Shown: positions 1 through 7,541 of the stretch, one piece after another
How the letters are laid out: every line of letters begins with the position of its first letter
How positions within the stretch are numbered: position 1 is the first letter of the stretch
From: Bacteroidales bacterium
Lineage (GTDB): Bacteria > Bacteroidota > Bacteroidia > Bacteroidales > UBA4417
Direction: 5' to 3'
DNA length: 36,007 nt
NCBI GenBank assembly: GCA_030654075.1
Contig: JAURYB010000162.1
Coordinates: forward strand, 1 to 36,007
Made by a program: the position numbers and the translations under genes
The notes under the pieces: generated by a model
What the model was told of the DNA's origin: nothing
The model's database searches: none
Seen by the model: the letters and a program-made list of their open reading frames with translations, nothing else

Positions 1-2
1 CC

Positions 3-125
3 GTCATCAGAAAAATCGTCTTGAACCTATTAAAACAGGAAGATTCAAATAAGCTGAGCCTAAGGACAAAAAGACTTAAAGCTGGTTGGGATAACAACTT
101 CCTATTGAAAATTCTTAAAATTTAA
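3..125 (+). pseudogene. ISAs1-family transposase, C-terminal 40 codons (cut by window edge)
   Basis: An open frame enters from the left edge and stops with TAA at 123-125. The visible residues include the stretches VLNLLKQE, KRLKAGWD and NNFLLKIL. This is the pattern I know from the extreme C-terminus of ISAs1-family (DDE) transposases, where a conserved NLL..D segment is followed by KR.KA.WD and a YLL.(I/L)L tail. Only the end of the protein is in the window, so it cannot be said whether the element is intact or truncated upstream. The gene ends about 55 bp before the trp promoter box and reads towards the trp operon. Recognition is from memory of the family; a database search was not possible. 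Confidence 0.72.
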
Positions 126-139
126 ATGCGTTGACCCTG
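126..139 (+). repeat. probable right terminal inverted repeat of the ISAs1-type element
   Basis: Directly after the transposase stop lies ATGCGTTGACCCTG. Read on the other strand it begins CAGGGTCAACGCAT, which resembles the CAGGG-type ends I associate with ISAs1-family elements. The left end is outside the window, so neither the matching repeat nor the target duplication can be seen. If correct, the insertion sequence ends about 15 bp before the -33 region of the trp promoter. Confidence 0.4.
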
Positions 140-154
140 CCAAAAACTTGTCTT

Positions 155-188
155 TTTGTTGATCCCATTAAATTTTGTTTTACTTTTG
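155..188 (+). promoter_or_regulatory. trp operon promoter (Bacteroidota type)
   Basis: TACTTTTG at 181-188 fits the Bacteroidota -7 consensus TAnnTTTG exactly. A TTG at 159-161 lies 19 bp upstream and a TTTG at 155-158 lies 22 bp upstream, either of which could serve as the -33 element. The expected transcription start is about 192-196. That is only a few bases before the leader ORF start codon at 197. Confidence 0.65.
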
Positions 189-196
189 CAACACAA

Positions 197-259
197 ATGA
201 GAACTCAATCAGCAAATATGAATTGGTGGCACTTTACGACAAACGTTGTGGACAGCTAA
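197..259 (+). CDS. trpL: trp leader peptide (20 aa, tandem Trp codons)
   Basis: A 20-codon ORF (ATG 197, TAA 257-259) contains two adjacent TGG codons at 224-229, in the context MNWWHF. It lies between the promoter box and a strong intrinsic terminator, upstream of trpE. Two Trp codons in 20 is far above expectation, and their placement relative to the stem-loops is what ribosome-mediated attenuation requires. A second in-frame ATG at 218 would give a 13-residue peptide with a normal-length 5' leader, so either start is possible. No Shine-Dalgarno site is visible, and with the predicted transcription start the ATG at 197 would be nearly leaderless. The peptide itself probably has no function beyond sensing charged tRNA-Trp. 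Confidence 0.8.
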   Translation: MRTQSANMNWWHFTTNVVDS

Positions 260-320
260 TTTATTTGCGTTAACTTATACTAAGATAACCCGCTGTTTAC
301 AACAAACAGCGGGTTTTTTA
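245..320 (+). promoter_or_regulatory. trp attenuator: antiterminator / terminator switch
   Basis: Two exclusive pairings can be drawn. Terminator: 287-298 (AACCCGCTGTTT) pairs with 304-315 (AAACAGCGGGTT), a perfect 12-bp stem with a 5-nt loop. Antiterminator: 245-256 (GTTGTGGACAGC) pairs with 292-303 (GCTGTTTACAAC), 12 bp including two G-U pairs. They share 292-298, so only one can form. A ribosome stalled on the Trp codons (224-229) would cover roughly to position 244 and leave 245-256 free, so the operon is read through. A ribosome that reaches the stop codon (257-259) would cover 245-256, so the terminator forms. This is direct reading of the sequence combined with the established attenuation model; the regulation itself is inferred. 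Confidence 0.82.
287..320 (+). terminator. intrinsic terminator of the trp leader
   Basis: A 12-bp perfect stem (287-298 with 304-315, loop 299-303) runs into TTTTTTATTT. It lies 26 bp before the trpE start codon. It is the terminator half of the attenuator described above. Confidence 0.88.
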
Positions 321-345
321 TTTCCTGACATTTAACAACAGTACT

Positions 346-1776
346 ATGAAGATTTATACAAAAACATACCAGCATCTTTCCGACACCAAAACACCGGTAA
401 GCTTATTCCTTGCTTTACGCGACGAATACAGTGCGCCTATGCTGCTCGAAAGTTCAGATTATAACAGCAAAAGCAACCACTATTCTTTTCTTTGTTTTGA
501 GCCAATCGCCACCATCAGCATTCATAACAAAGTGTCGAAAACAAAGATCAATGGTGAAGTTGCGAGAGAAATTTTACCGGCTGATGCTCAATCGCTGAAT
601 ACCGCTTTTACCAACTTTATTTCTAAATTTGAATTCGATAATGATTTGCCGGAACACTTTAAAGGCGTGTATGGATATTGCTCGTTCAATATCGTTGAAT
701 ATACGCATGAACTGAAGTTGAGAAATAACGCAAACGAAATCCCGGAACTGCTGTACCATTTGTATTCATTGGTTTTGATGTTCAACCATGCTACCAACGA
801 ACTCAGCATGTATTCGCATGCTTATTCCGAAGATCAGGCCATCGAAAACCTGGAACTGCTGATCGAACGGATTGATTTGCATAAGCATAATAATTACGCT
901 TTTGAACTTACAGGCGGCGAAACCAGCAATTGCACGGATGAGGATTTTATGTTGAAAGTAACCAAGGCAAAGAAGTACTGCAAACTTGGGGATGTTTTTC
1001 AGTTGGTAGTATCACGCAGGTTTTACCAGGATTTCAAAGGAGATGACTTTAATGTGTACCGCGCTTTGAAGAAGATAAACCCTTCGCCTTACTTGTTTTA
1101 TTTCGATACCGGGAATTTCAGGATTTTCGGATCATCACCGGAAGCACAGTTAAAAATAACCAAAGGAATTACCGAAATTCACCCGATTGCCGGTACTTAC
1201 AAACGTACCGGGGATGATGCTTTCGACATTGTAAAATCAGCCGAACTGCTGAACGATGCCAAAGAAAATGCTGAACATGTGATGCTGGTCGACCTGGCTC
1301 GCAACGACCTGAGCAAATACTCGAAAAACGTACATGTTAAATCTTACAAACAGATTCAGTTCTATTCACATGTAATTCATATGGTGAGCAATGTGTGTGG
1401 TGAGTTGCGGCCCGAGTTTAACTCCTTCGAAACGTTGAGCGGAACTTTTCCGGCAGGAACTTTATCGGGAGCGCCCAAACACCGCGCCATTCAGCTTATC
1501 GATGAACTGGAAAACGATGCCCGCGGATTTTATGGAGGAACCATCGGGTTTGTTGGTCAGAAGAGTGAATTAAACCAGGCTATCATTATCCGTTCGTTTT
1601 TAAGCAAAAACAACCAGCTCGTTTACCAGGCCGGTGCCGGAATTGTTGAAAGCAGCAAGGAAGAAAATGAACTTCATGAAGTATTCAACAAGATAAACGG
1701 ATTGCGAAATGCATTGAAGGAAGCGAATACGCTTTTTAAAACCAATGCGAGGCATCAGGAAGCTTTAAACAAGTAA
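346..1776 (+). CDS. trpE: anthranilate synthase component I
   Basis: Converts chorismate to anthranilate with ammonia supplied by TrpG; first committed step of tryptophan synthesis, cytosolic. The 476-residue protein has the family length. LLESSD at residues 33-38 is the N-terminal motif that forms the tryptophan feedback site in TrpE proteins. The chorismate-binding domain carries HPIAGT (279-284), the ENAEHVML helix (307-314), FPAGTLSGAPK (368-378) and AGAGIV (429-434), all expected for an active enzyme of the anthranilate/isochorismate synthase superfamily. The LLES element and the adjacent trpG argue for TrpE rather than PabB or MenF. It is the first structural gene after the attenuator; ATG 346 is 26 bp after the terminator. 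Confidence 0.97.
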   Translation: MKIYTKTYQHLSDTKTPVSLFLALRDEYSAPMLLESSDYNSKSNHYSFLCFEPIATISIHNKVSKTKINGEVAREILPADAQSLNTAFTNFISKFEFDNDLPEHFKGVYGYCSFNIVEYTHELKLRNNANEIPELLYHLYSLVLMFNHATNELSMYSHAYSEDQAIENLELLIERIDLHKHNNYAFELTGGETSNCTDEDFMLKVTKAKKYCKLGDVFQLVVSRRFYQDFKGDDFNVYRALKKINPSPYLFYFDTGNFRIFGSSPEAQLKITKGITEIHPIAGTYKRTGDDAFDIVKSAELLNDAKENAEHVMLVDLARNDLSKYSKNVHVKSYKQIQFYSHVIHMVSNVCGELRPEFNSFETLSGTFPAGTLSGAPKHRAIQLIDELENDARGFYGGTIGFVGQKSELNQAIIIRSFLSKNNQLVYQAGAGIVESSKEENELHEVFNKINGLRNALKEANTLFKTNARHQEALNK

Positions 1777-1882
1777 ATGGAACGCGGATGCTTCGGCAAG
1801 CTCAGCACAGCGTGAAACGGAAAGAACCGATTTTCACGGATATTATTTACGCATCTGCATAATTTCTCAAACAAACAATACA
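1777..1882 (+). repeat. trpE-trpG spacer with CTTCGGC-type repeat
   Basis: The 106-bp spacer carries CTTCGGCAAGCTCAG at 1791-1805. This is one copy of a short motif that recurs at 26044-26058 and, in opposite orientation and variant form, at 8861-8876 and 8904-8919. No promoter or terminator is evident, so the operon probably reads through. Confidence 0.5.
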
Positions 1883-2449
1883 ATGAAACTATTAGTACTT
1901 GATAATTACGACAGCTTCACATACAACCTTGTTCAATTGATCGAAAAGACAAGCAACATTGAGTATGAAGTCTGTAAAAATGATAAGATTACTCTGGATC
2001 GGGTCAATGAATTTGATAAAATACTCCTTTCTCCTGGCCCCGGAATCCCTGTGAACGCGGGCATTATGAATGATCTTATCCGAATGTATGCATCTAAAAA
2101 ATCCATATTGGGAGTTTGTCTTGGTTTGCAGGCGATTGGCGAAGTTTTTGGCGCAAAACTTATAAACCTGGATACCGTGTACCACGGAATTGCAACCGAA
2201 ATAGAACTTATTGCCGAAGATCCATTGTTTAATCATTGTCCTAAAAAATTTATCGCCGGGCGATACCATTCGTGGGCAGTGGATTATAAAAGTGTTACGA
2301 ATGATTTAATCGTCACGGCATTGGATGTGGAAGAATGTGTAATGGCATTAAGGCATAAAAGTTACGATGTAAAAGGCGTGCAGTTCCATCCGGAATCGAT
2401 TCTTACTGAGTATGGAGAACAGATCGTTAAGAATTGGATAAATAGTTAA
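1883..2449 (+). CDS. trpG: anthranilate synthase component II (glutamine amidotransferase)
   Basis: Hydrolyses glutamine and channels ammonia to TrpE. A 188-residue class I glutamine amidotransferase domain and nothing else. The oxyanion-hole segment SPGPG is at residues 50-54, the nucleophile is Cys79 in GVCLGLQ, and the catalytic pair is His169 and Glu171 in QFHPES. The N-terminus LLVLDNYDSFTYNL is characteristic of TrpG/PabA. It may also serve aminodeoxychorismate synthesis, as single TrpG/PabA subunits do in some bacteria; the sequence cannot decide this. It is in operon order between trpE and trpD. Confidence 0.96.
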   Translation: MKLLVLDNYDSFTYNLVQLIEKTSNIEYEVCKNDKITLDRVNEFDKILLSPGPGIPVNAGIMNDLIRMYASKKSILGVCLGLQAIGEVFGAKLINLDTVYHGIATEIELIAEDPLFNHCPKKFIAGRYHSWAVDYKSVTNDLIVTALDVEECVMALRHKSYDVKGVQFHPESILTEYGEQIVKNWINS

Positions 2450-2492
2450 TGGTTAATAGAAAATAGAAAGTAGTTATAAATGGAATCTATTG

Positions 2493-2547
2493 CCCCGACC
2501 TTCAGGTCGGGGGAAATTGAAAACCAATACGATGCGGGCTTTAGCCC
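2493..2547 (+). repeat. bipartite palindromic repeat, copy 1
   Basis: A hairpin CCCCGACC-TTCA-GGTCGGGG (2493-2512) is followed after 23 bp by the perfect palindrome GGGCTTTAGCCC (2536-2547). A second copy with the same two parts and similar spacing is at 14010-14067. It lies in the 172-bp trpG-trpD spacer, inside the operon. It behaves like a REP-type repeat; it has no downstream T-tract, so a terminator role is unlikely. Confidence 0.75.
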
Positions 2548-2621
2548 AATATTTCAAAAGAGGAAATTTATCCTATTTGCAATTTAATTCAGACAAATAA
2601 TTTAAAACAGGCAGAATAATA

Positions 2622-3605
2622 ATGATCGAAATATATTTAAAACTAAGCGCAGGGCATCATCTTTCAGTTTCGGAAGCGGAACTTTTAATGAAAGGATTAT
2701 GTGAACAGCAGTATAACGACCACCAGGTTGCGTTTATACTGGGCCTTTTCAAAACCCGGATCATGGACCTGAATGAACTCACCGGTTTCCGGAATGCGCT
2801 GATGAACTTGTGCATCCCTGTTAAGCTGCAAAAACCTACAATAGATGTTTGTGGTACCGGCGGCGACAATAAAAACACGTTCAACATTTCAACATTGTCT
2901 GCTTTTGTATTGGCTGCTTCGGGTGTGCCGGTTGCAAAGCACGGAAACTTTGCCGCTACTTCGGTATCGGGTTCATCTGATATTCTGAAACATTTTGGCT
3001 ATGAGTTTAAAACCAGTGAACAGGAATTGCAGGATGATCTCGAAAAGAATAATCTCTGCTTTATTCATGCGCCACTCTTTCACCCGGCATTAAAAAATGT
3101 CGGTCCGGTGAGGAGAGGTCTGAAAACCAACACTCTTTTTAACCTGATGGGACCGCTGGTAAATCCGGCAGAAACCGAGTTCAAATACGTCGGCGTTTAT
3201 AACCGCTCGGTGGCACGGCTTTATAATTTCTTTCTGCAAACCGGAACTACACACTATTACCTTGTCAATTCACTGGATGGATACGATGAAATCAGTTTAA
3301 CATCCGATATTCTGATCACTTCCGGAAACGGGGAACAGGTAATCCCGATGGATGAGCTCCCGTTTAAAACCATAAAACCTGAGGAAATCAGTGCCGGTAA
3401 CAGCATTGAGGATGCAGCCAAAATATTCAGCGCAGTATTGAAAAATGAAGCTTCGGATGCACAAAAAAATGTGGTAATTATCAACAGCGCTTATGCAATG
3501 CAATGCTACACAAACAAACCACTTGATGAATGTATTGCCATTTGTACCGAAAGCATCGAATCGAAAAAAGCATTCCAGTTATTTAACAGGATTATACAGA
3601 GTTAG
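2622..3605 (+). CDS. trpD: anthranilate phosphoribosyltransferase
   Basis: Transfers the phosphoribosyl group of PRPP to anthranilate. 327 residues, typical for stand-alone TrpD and without a fused TrpG domain. The glycine-rich PRPP motif CGTGGD lies at residues 77-82, followed by NTFNIST (85-91) and KHGN (106-109). The GPLVNPA segment of the family is also present. YDEISLTSD replaces the more usual DE..LTG context but keeps the acidic pair that binds Mg-PRPP. It follows trpG after a repeat-bearing 172-bp spacer and is separated from trpC by only 2 bp, so translation of the two is probably coupled. Confidence 0.97.
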   Translation: MIEIYLKLSAGHHLSVSEAELLMKGLCEQQYNDHQVAFILGLFKTRIMDLNELTGFRNALMNLCIPVKLQKPTIDVCGTGGDNKNTFNISTLSAFVLAASGVPVAKHGNFAATSVSGSSDILKHFGYEFKTSEQELQDDLEKNNLCFIHAPLFHPALKNVGPVRRGLKTNTLFNLMGPLVNPAETEFKYVGVYNRSVARLYNFFLQTGTTHYYLVNSLDGYDEISLTSDILITSGNGEQVIPMDELPFKTIKPEEISAGNSIEDAAKIFSAVLKNEASDAQKNVVIINSAYAMQCYTNKPLDECIAICTESIESKKAFQLFNRIIQS

Positions 3606-3607
3606 AG

Positions 3608-4402
3608 ATGAACAAACTTCAGGAAATTGTAATTGAAAAGCGCAAACAGGTTGAAGAAGATAAGCTCCTGGTCCCGCTGGAATTGCTTGAACAATCGATC
3701 TATTTTCACAGGGAATGTGCATCATTAAAGGAATACATTACCCGGAAAGATAAAAGCGGAATTATCGCTGAGATCAAGAAAAAATCGCCTGCTTTGGGTG
3801 CAATAAATGCGGAGATTAAAGTTGAGGATCTTGCGAAAGCCTATGAACAGGCAGTTGTAAGCGCAATTTCAGTTCTGACAGACGCCAAGTTTTTTGGAGG
3901 CTGTAACGCTGATTTAATTGCTGCACGTGAAAATACAATATGCCCTATTTTGCGGAAAGACTTTGTGATTGATAAATACCAGATTGTGGAGGCCAAATCC
4001 ATTGGTGCCGATATTATTCTGCTGATTGCAGCCATTTTAACTAAAGAAGAAATAGCTCAGTTTACAGAACTTGCCCATAAACTGGGAATGGAAGTTATTC
4101 TGGAAGTTCATGCCTCGCACGAATTAGAAAAGGTATATAAAAACGTTGATGTAATCGGCGTAAACAACCGCAACCTCGAAACCATGCAGATTGATATTGC
4201 TACATCAAAATCAATGTCAAAACTTATTCCTGCCGGATTTATAAAAATATCTGAAAGTGGAATCGAAAATCCAGAAATAGTACTAGAACTAAAGCAATAC
4301 GGATACGATGGGTTTTTAATCGGATCGCATTTTATGAAACATACTGATCCGGGAAAAGCATGTGAGGAATTCATTGAGCAAATAAACAAGCAAAAGAAAT
4401 AA
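3608..4402 (+). CDS. trpC: indole-3-glycerol-phosphate synthase
   Basis: Ring closure of CdRP (carboxyphenylamino-deoxyribulose phosphate) to indole-3-glycerol phosphate, with loss of CO2 and water. The 264-residue protein is a single (beta/alpha)8 barrel, not fused to TrpF. IAEIKKKSPALG at residues 53-64 contains the catalytic lysine region (consensus IAE.K..SPS.G). LRKDFVID is the beta-strand carrying the second catalytic lysine, and ISESGI near the C-terminus forms part of the phosphate site. It starts 2 bp after the trpD stop and ends 4 bp before trpF. Confidence 0.97.
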   Translation: MNKLQEIVIEKRKQVEEDKLLVPLELLEQSIYFHRECASLKEYITRKDKSGIIAEIKKKSPALGAINAEIKVEDLAKAYEQAVVSAISVLTDAKFFGGCNADLIAARENTICPILRKDFVIDKYQIVEAKSIGADIILLIAAILTKEEIAQFTELAHKLGMEVILEVHASHELEKVYKNVDVIGVNNRNLETMQIDIATSKSMSKLIPAGFIKISESGIENPEIVLELKQYGYDGFLIGSHFMKHTDPGKACEEFIEQINKQKK

Positions 4403-4406
4403 TCTG

Positions 4407-5027
4407 ATGGAGCTGAAAGTCTGCGGAATTACCACCGATGAAGATATCCTGGCCCTGATCAATCTAAAAATTGATCGTTTGGGATTTATCTTCTATCACA
4501 TGTCGAAGCGCTATGTGTATGGCAAACTGATTGAAGACGGATTGAAAGCAATCCCGGAACACATCAAAAAAACCGGTGTTTTTGTAAATGCTGAAATTAC
4601 AGAAATTGAACAACTTATTGACCAATATCATCTCGACAGCATACAGTTGCATGGCGATGAATCGCCTGAGTTTTGCCAACATCTCAGAACAAAAACAGAA
4701 GTAATTAAAACCATTTCAATAAAGGATAAAAGTTCATTTGAGACAGCAAAATTATACGAGAATGCCTGTGATCTCTTTCTGTTTGATACTCAAAGTGCGA
4801 ATTACGGCGGGACCGGTAAAACCTTTGACTGGCAATGGCTTGAGGCTTACGATTTAGATAAACCGTTCTACCTCAGTGGTGGAATCAGCCTGGAAAACTT
4901 TGCAGAAATCAAAAAGATCAATCATCAAAAATTAATCGGAATTGATATCAATTCAAAGTTTGAAATCCGGCCGGGAATAAAAGATATAGAAAAAATAAAA
5001 CAGCTTATTTCTTTAATGAATAGCTGA
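4407..5027 (+). CDS. trpF: phosphoribosylanthranilate isomerase
   Basis: Amadori rearrangement of phosphoribosylanthranilate to CdRP. The 206-residue barrel starts with KVCGIT (residues 4-9), which holds the catalytic Cys. QLHGDES and GGTGKTFDW follow, then LSGGI and the RPGIKD phosphate-binding end. The catalytic Asp sits in LFDTQ. It lies 4 bp after trpC and 29 bp before trpB in an operon order (C-F-B-A) common in Bacteroidota. Confidence 0.96.
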   Translation: MELKVCGITTDEDILALINLKIDRLGFIFYHMSKRYVYGKLIEDGLKAIPEHIKKTGVFVNAEITEIEQLIDQYHLDSIQLHGDESPEFCQHLRTKTEVIKTISIKDKSSFETAKLYENACDLFLFDTQSANYGGTGKTFDWQWLEAYDLDKPFYLSGGISLENFAEIKKINHQKLIGIDINSKFEIRPGIKDIEKIKQLISLMNS

Positions 5028-5056
5028 CAAACCTAATTGTTAATCAGAAGCAAGAA

Positions 5057-6238
5057 ATGAAAAATACTACCCAGAGAAGCAATGGATACTACGGTAAATT
5101 TGGCGGCGCATATATCCCCGAATTACTGTTTAATAACGTGAATAAACTGCAGAAAAACTACGAAAGAATCATCCGTACAAAAGAGTTTCAAACTCAGTTT
5201 AAAACCCTTTTAAAGGATTATGTCGGCCGGCCAACGCCGCTTTATTTTTCAGAAGCACTGTCGTCAAAATACAAAGCTAAGATCTTTCTAAAACGCGAAG
5301 ACCTCAACCATACCGGTGCCCACAAAATCAACAATGCTTTGGGACAGGCTTTGCTTGCCAAAATGATGGGCAAACAAAAAATTGTGGCCGAAACCGGCGC
5401 TGGCCAACACGGCGTGGCAGTCGCAACAGCATGTACTCTTCTTGGTTTATCCTGCGTTGTTTTTATGGGCGAAACCGATATTGCCCGTCAGGCACCGAAT
5501 GTTGCGCGGATGAAAATGCTGGGAACCACCGTAATTCCTTCGCTTAGCGGGACCAAAACACTGAAAGATGCCACCAACGATGCCATCCGCTACTGGATAA
5601 ACCATGCGGATGATACGCATTACATAATTGGCTCAGTGGTGGGTCCGCATCCGTATCCGGATATTGTAGCCAAATTTCAATCCGTGATCAGCAAGGAAAT
5701 CAAAATCCAGCTAAAGAAACAAACCGGTGATGCCGAACCGGATTATGTAATTGCGTGTGTAGGTGGCGGAAGTAATGCAGCAGGCGCTTTCTATCATTTC
5801 CTGGGCTCGAAAAAGACTAAACTTATTGGTGCCGAAGCTGCTGGAATGGGAATCCATTCCCACGAAACAGCGGCGACCTTGATGGTTGGCTCAGTTGGGA
5901 TTATTCATGGATCAAAAACATACCTGATGCAAAATAAGGATGGCCAGATAACTGAACCGTACAGCATTTCCGCCGGTCTGGATTACCCGGGAATCGGTCC
6001 TTTGCACGCCTATCTTCATGAAACCAAACAGGCAACCTATTATGCGGTTACCGACCGGGAAGCCCTGGATGCGGCAAAAGAATTAATTCACCTGGATGGA
6101 ATTATTCCCGCGCTCGAATCGGCTCACGCTTTTGCGTTATTGCCAAAGATGAAATTCAAACCAACCGATGTTGTTGTAATCAATCTTTCGGGAAGAGGAG
6201 ATAAGGATATGGAGACGTATTTGAAATTCATTCTGTAG
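5057..6238 (+). CDS. trpB: tryptophan synthase beta chain
   Basis: PLP enzyme that condenses indole with serine to tryptophan, in an alpha2-beta2 complex with TrpA. 393 residues. HTGAHKINNALGQ places the Schiff-base lysine at Lys90. ETGAGQHG (112-119) holds the catalytic glutamate and the loop next to PLP, and GGGSNA is the PLP phosphate-binding loop. The length and N-terminus (GKFGGAYIPE) match the TrpB1 type that partners with TrpA, as its neighbour confirms. A 194-bp foldback-bearing spacer separates it from trpA. Confidence 0.97.
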   Translation: MKNTTQRSNGYYGKFGGAYIPELLFNNVNKLQKNYERIIRTKEFQTQFKTLLKDYVGRPTPLYFSEALSSKYKAKIFLKREDLNHTGAHKINNALGQALLAKMMGKQKIVAETGAGQHGVAVATACTLLGLSCVVFMGETDIARQAPNVARMKMLGTTVIPSLSGTKTLKDATNDAIRYWINHADDTHYIIGSVVGPHPYPDIVAKFQSVISKEIKIQLKKQTGDAEPDYVIACVGGGSNAAGAFYHFLGSKKTKLIGAEAAGMGIHSHETAATLMVGSVGIIHGSKTYLMQNKDGQITEPYSISAGLDYPGIGPLHAYLHETKQATYYAVTDREALDAAKELIHLDGIIPALESAHAFALLPKMKFKPTDVVVINLSGRGDKDMETYLKFIL

Positions 6239-6396
6239 CTGGGAGTCGGAAGACGGAAGTCGGAAGTCGGAAGCGGAGAAGACAAAGCAAATAAGCACAA
6301 TCAGTATCATTCGAAAATTTAAAAATGACCCGGTTAAGAATAAATTAAGATAATGGCAGGACCGGCTTCCGACTTCGAACTCCCATCTTCCAGCCT
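6239..6396 (+). repeat. GGAAGTC foldback array in the trpB-trpA spacer
   Basis: Near-tandem units of the type GGAAGTC run from 6239 to 6276. The opposite-strand form is at 6362-6396. GAAGTCGGAAGC at 6263-6274 is perfectly complementary to GCTTCCGACTTC at 6365-6376, and both arms also share a CTGGgAG / CTCCCA outer segment. The transcript could fold into a large hairpin around an AT-rich loop of about 90 nt. A related foldback lies at 18318-18470. It is not followed by a T-tract. Confidence 0.65.
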
Positions 6397-6432
6397 TTTT
6401 AACCATTTCTTCAACCACAAAATATTCAACAC

Positions 6433-7197
6433 ATGAACACATTACAGCAAACCATACTCAATAATAAAAACAACAATTTATCCGTCTTCTTTACGGCAGG
6501 ATTTCCAACCATGGAAAGCACGAAAGAGATTCTGGGAATTCTGAATACTACAAATGTCGATTTCATTGAGATCGGAATTCCTTTTTCCGATCCTTTGGCC
6601 GATGGCCCTGTTATACAGCATTCAAGCACTATTGCGCTTAATAATGGAATGACGCTGGAACTTTTATTTGCCCAATTAAAAGAAGTCAAGGATAAGATCA
6701 CGAAACCGTATTTGCTGATGGGCTATTTGAACAGCCTGCTGGCTTGTGGCATTGAGACTTTTTACCGGAAATGCTATGAAGGCGGCGTTCATCATATCAT
6801 TATTCCTGATCTTCCGGTAAACGAATACCTGGAAGAGCACAAATTTATCGCGGATAAGTTTGAGGTTTCTCCTGTATTCCTAATCACACCAAGTACTTCG
6901 GAAGCTCGGATTAAAGAAATCGATAAAATCAGCAAAGCCTTTATTTACGTGGTTTCGGGAAATACTACAACAGGTAATGATTCATCTATTCAAACTGAAG
7001 CTATCAAGAAAATTCAGGATATGAAACTGAGGAATCCTTTGATCATTGGATTCGGGATCAAGAATAAAGCTGATTATTCAGAAGCCTGCAAACTGGGAAA
7101 CGGGGCAATTATAGGGAGTGCTTTTATCAATATGATTTCAGGAAGTTCTGATTTACAAAAGGATATACCGGAGTTTATTGGACAGATTAAGAGTTGA
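6433..7197 (+). CDS. trpA: tryptophan synthase alpha chain
   Basis: Cleaves indole-3-glycerol phosphate to indole and glyceraldehyde 3-phosphate, passing indole to TrpB. 254 residues, (beta/alpha)8 barrel. FFTAGFPT (19-26) is the first-strand motif. EIGIPFSDPLADGP (46-59) contains the two catalytic acids, Glu46 and Asp57 (equivalent to Glu49 and Asp60 in E. coli). FIYVVSGNTTTG corresponds to the loop-6 region and GFGIKN and GSAFIN to the phosphate site. Last gene of the operon; no clear terminator follows. Confidence 0.97.
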   Translation: MNTLQQTILNNKNNNLSVFFTAGFPTMESTKEILGILNTTNVDFIEIGIPFSDPLADGPVIQHSSTIALNNGMTLELLFAQLKEVKDKITKPYLLMGYLNSLLACGIETFYRKCYEGGVHHIIIPDLPVNEYLEEHKFIADKFEVSPVFLITPSTSEARIKEIDKISKAFIYVVSGNTTTGNDSSIQTEAIKKIQDMKLRNPLIIGFGIKNKADYSEACKLGNGAIIGSAFINMISGSSDLQKDIPEFIGQIKS

Positions 7198-7541
7198 TTT
7201 TACATCTGTTATTATTAATTCTTTTGCGGGTCACATGCCTGCCTTGTCGGCAGACAGGGAATACGCCATACTATCATTCTATGTTGGTGAGAAAATTTAC
7301 CCATGGCTATTTCATGCTAAAATGCAGAGTTTTGTTTTTTTACACATCTTGCAACTTTTCCCTTAAAAGCGAAGAAAAAACAGCCTAAAAACACTTATTT
7401 CCATCCATGATCGCAAATAATTCAGATAGAGAATTTGCAAGTACCTATAAAATAGAAAAAATTTGTAGTACACAAATCTGAACCCGACGACTGCCAATTC
7501 GTTGAACCGCAATTGTTTTTTCGGATCAGCGGCAAATTGGG
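7198..7541. other. gene-free 344-bp spacer between convergent trpA and kbl
   Basis: No coding sequence is convincing here. It holds a short palindromic repeat, CCTGCC-TTGTC-GGCAG with flanking CAGG (7238-7258), of the REP-like kind. Near the kbl end, CCGCAATTG and CAAATTGGG (about 7507-7535) form an imperfect inverted repeat around a T-run that might contribute to termination. No strong intrinsic terminator could be identified for either gene. Confidence 0.5.

Noticed and set aside
7178..7388. Small plus-strand frames after trpA
   Set aside because: They run across a palindromic repeat and low-complexity sequence and overlap each other, with no start signal or homology.
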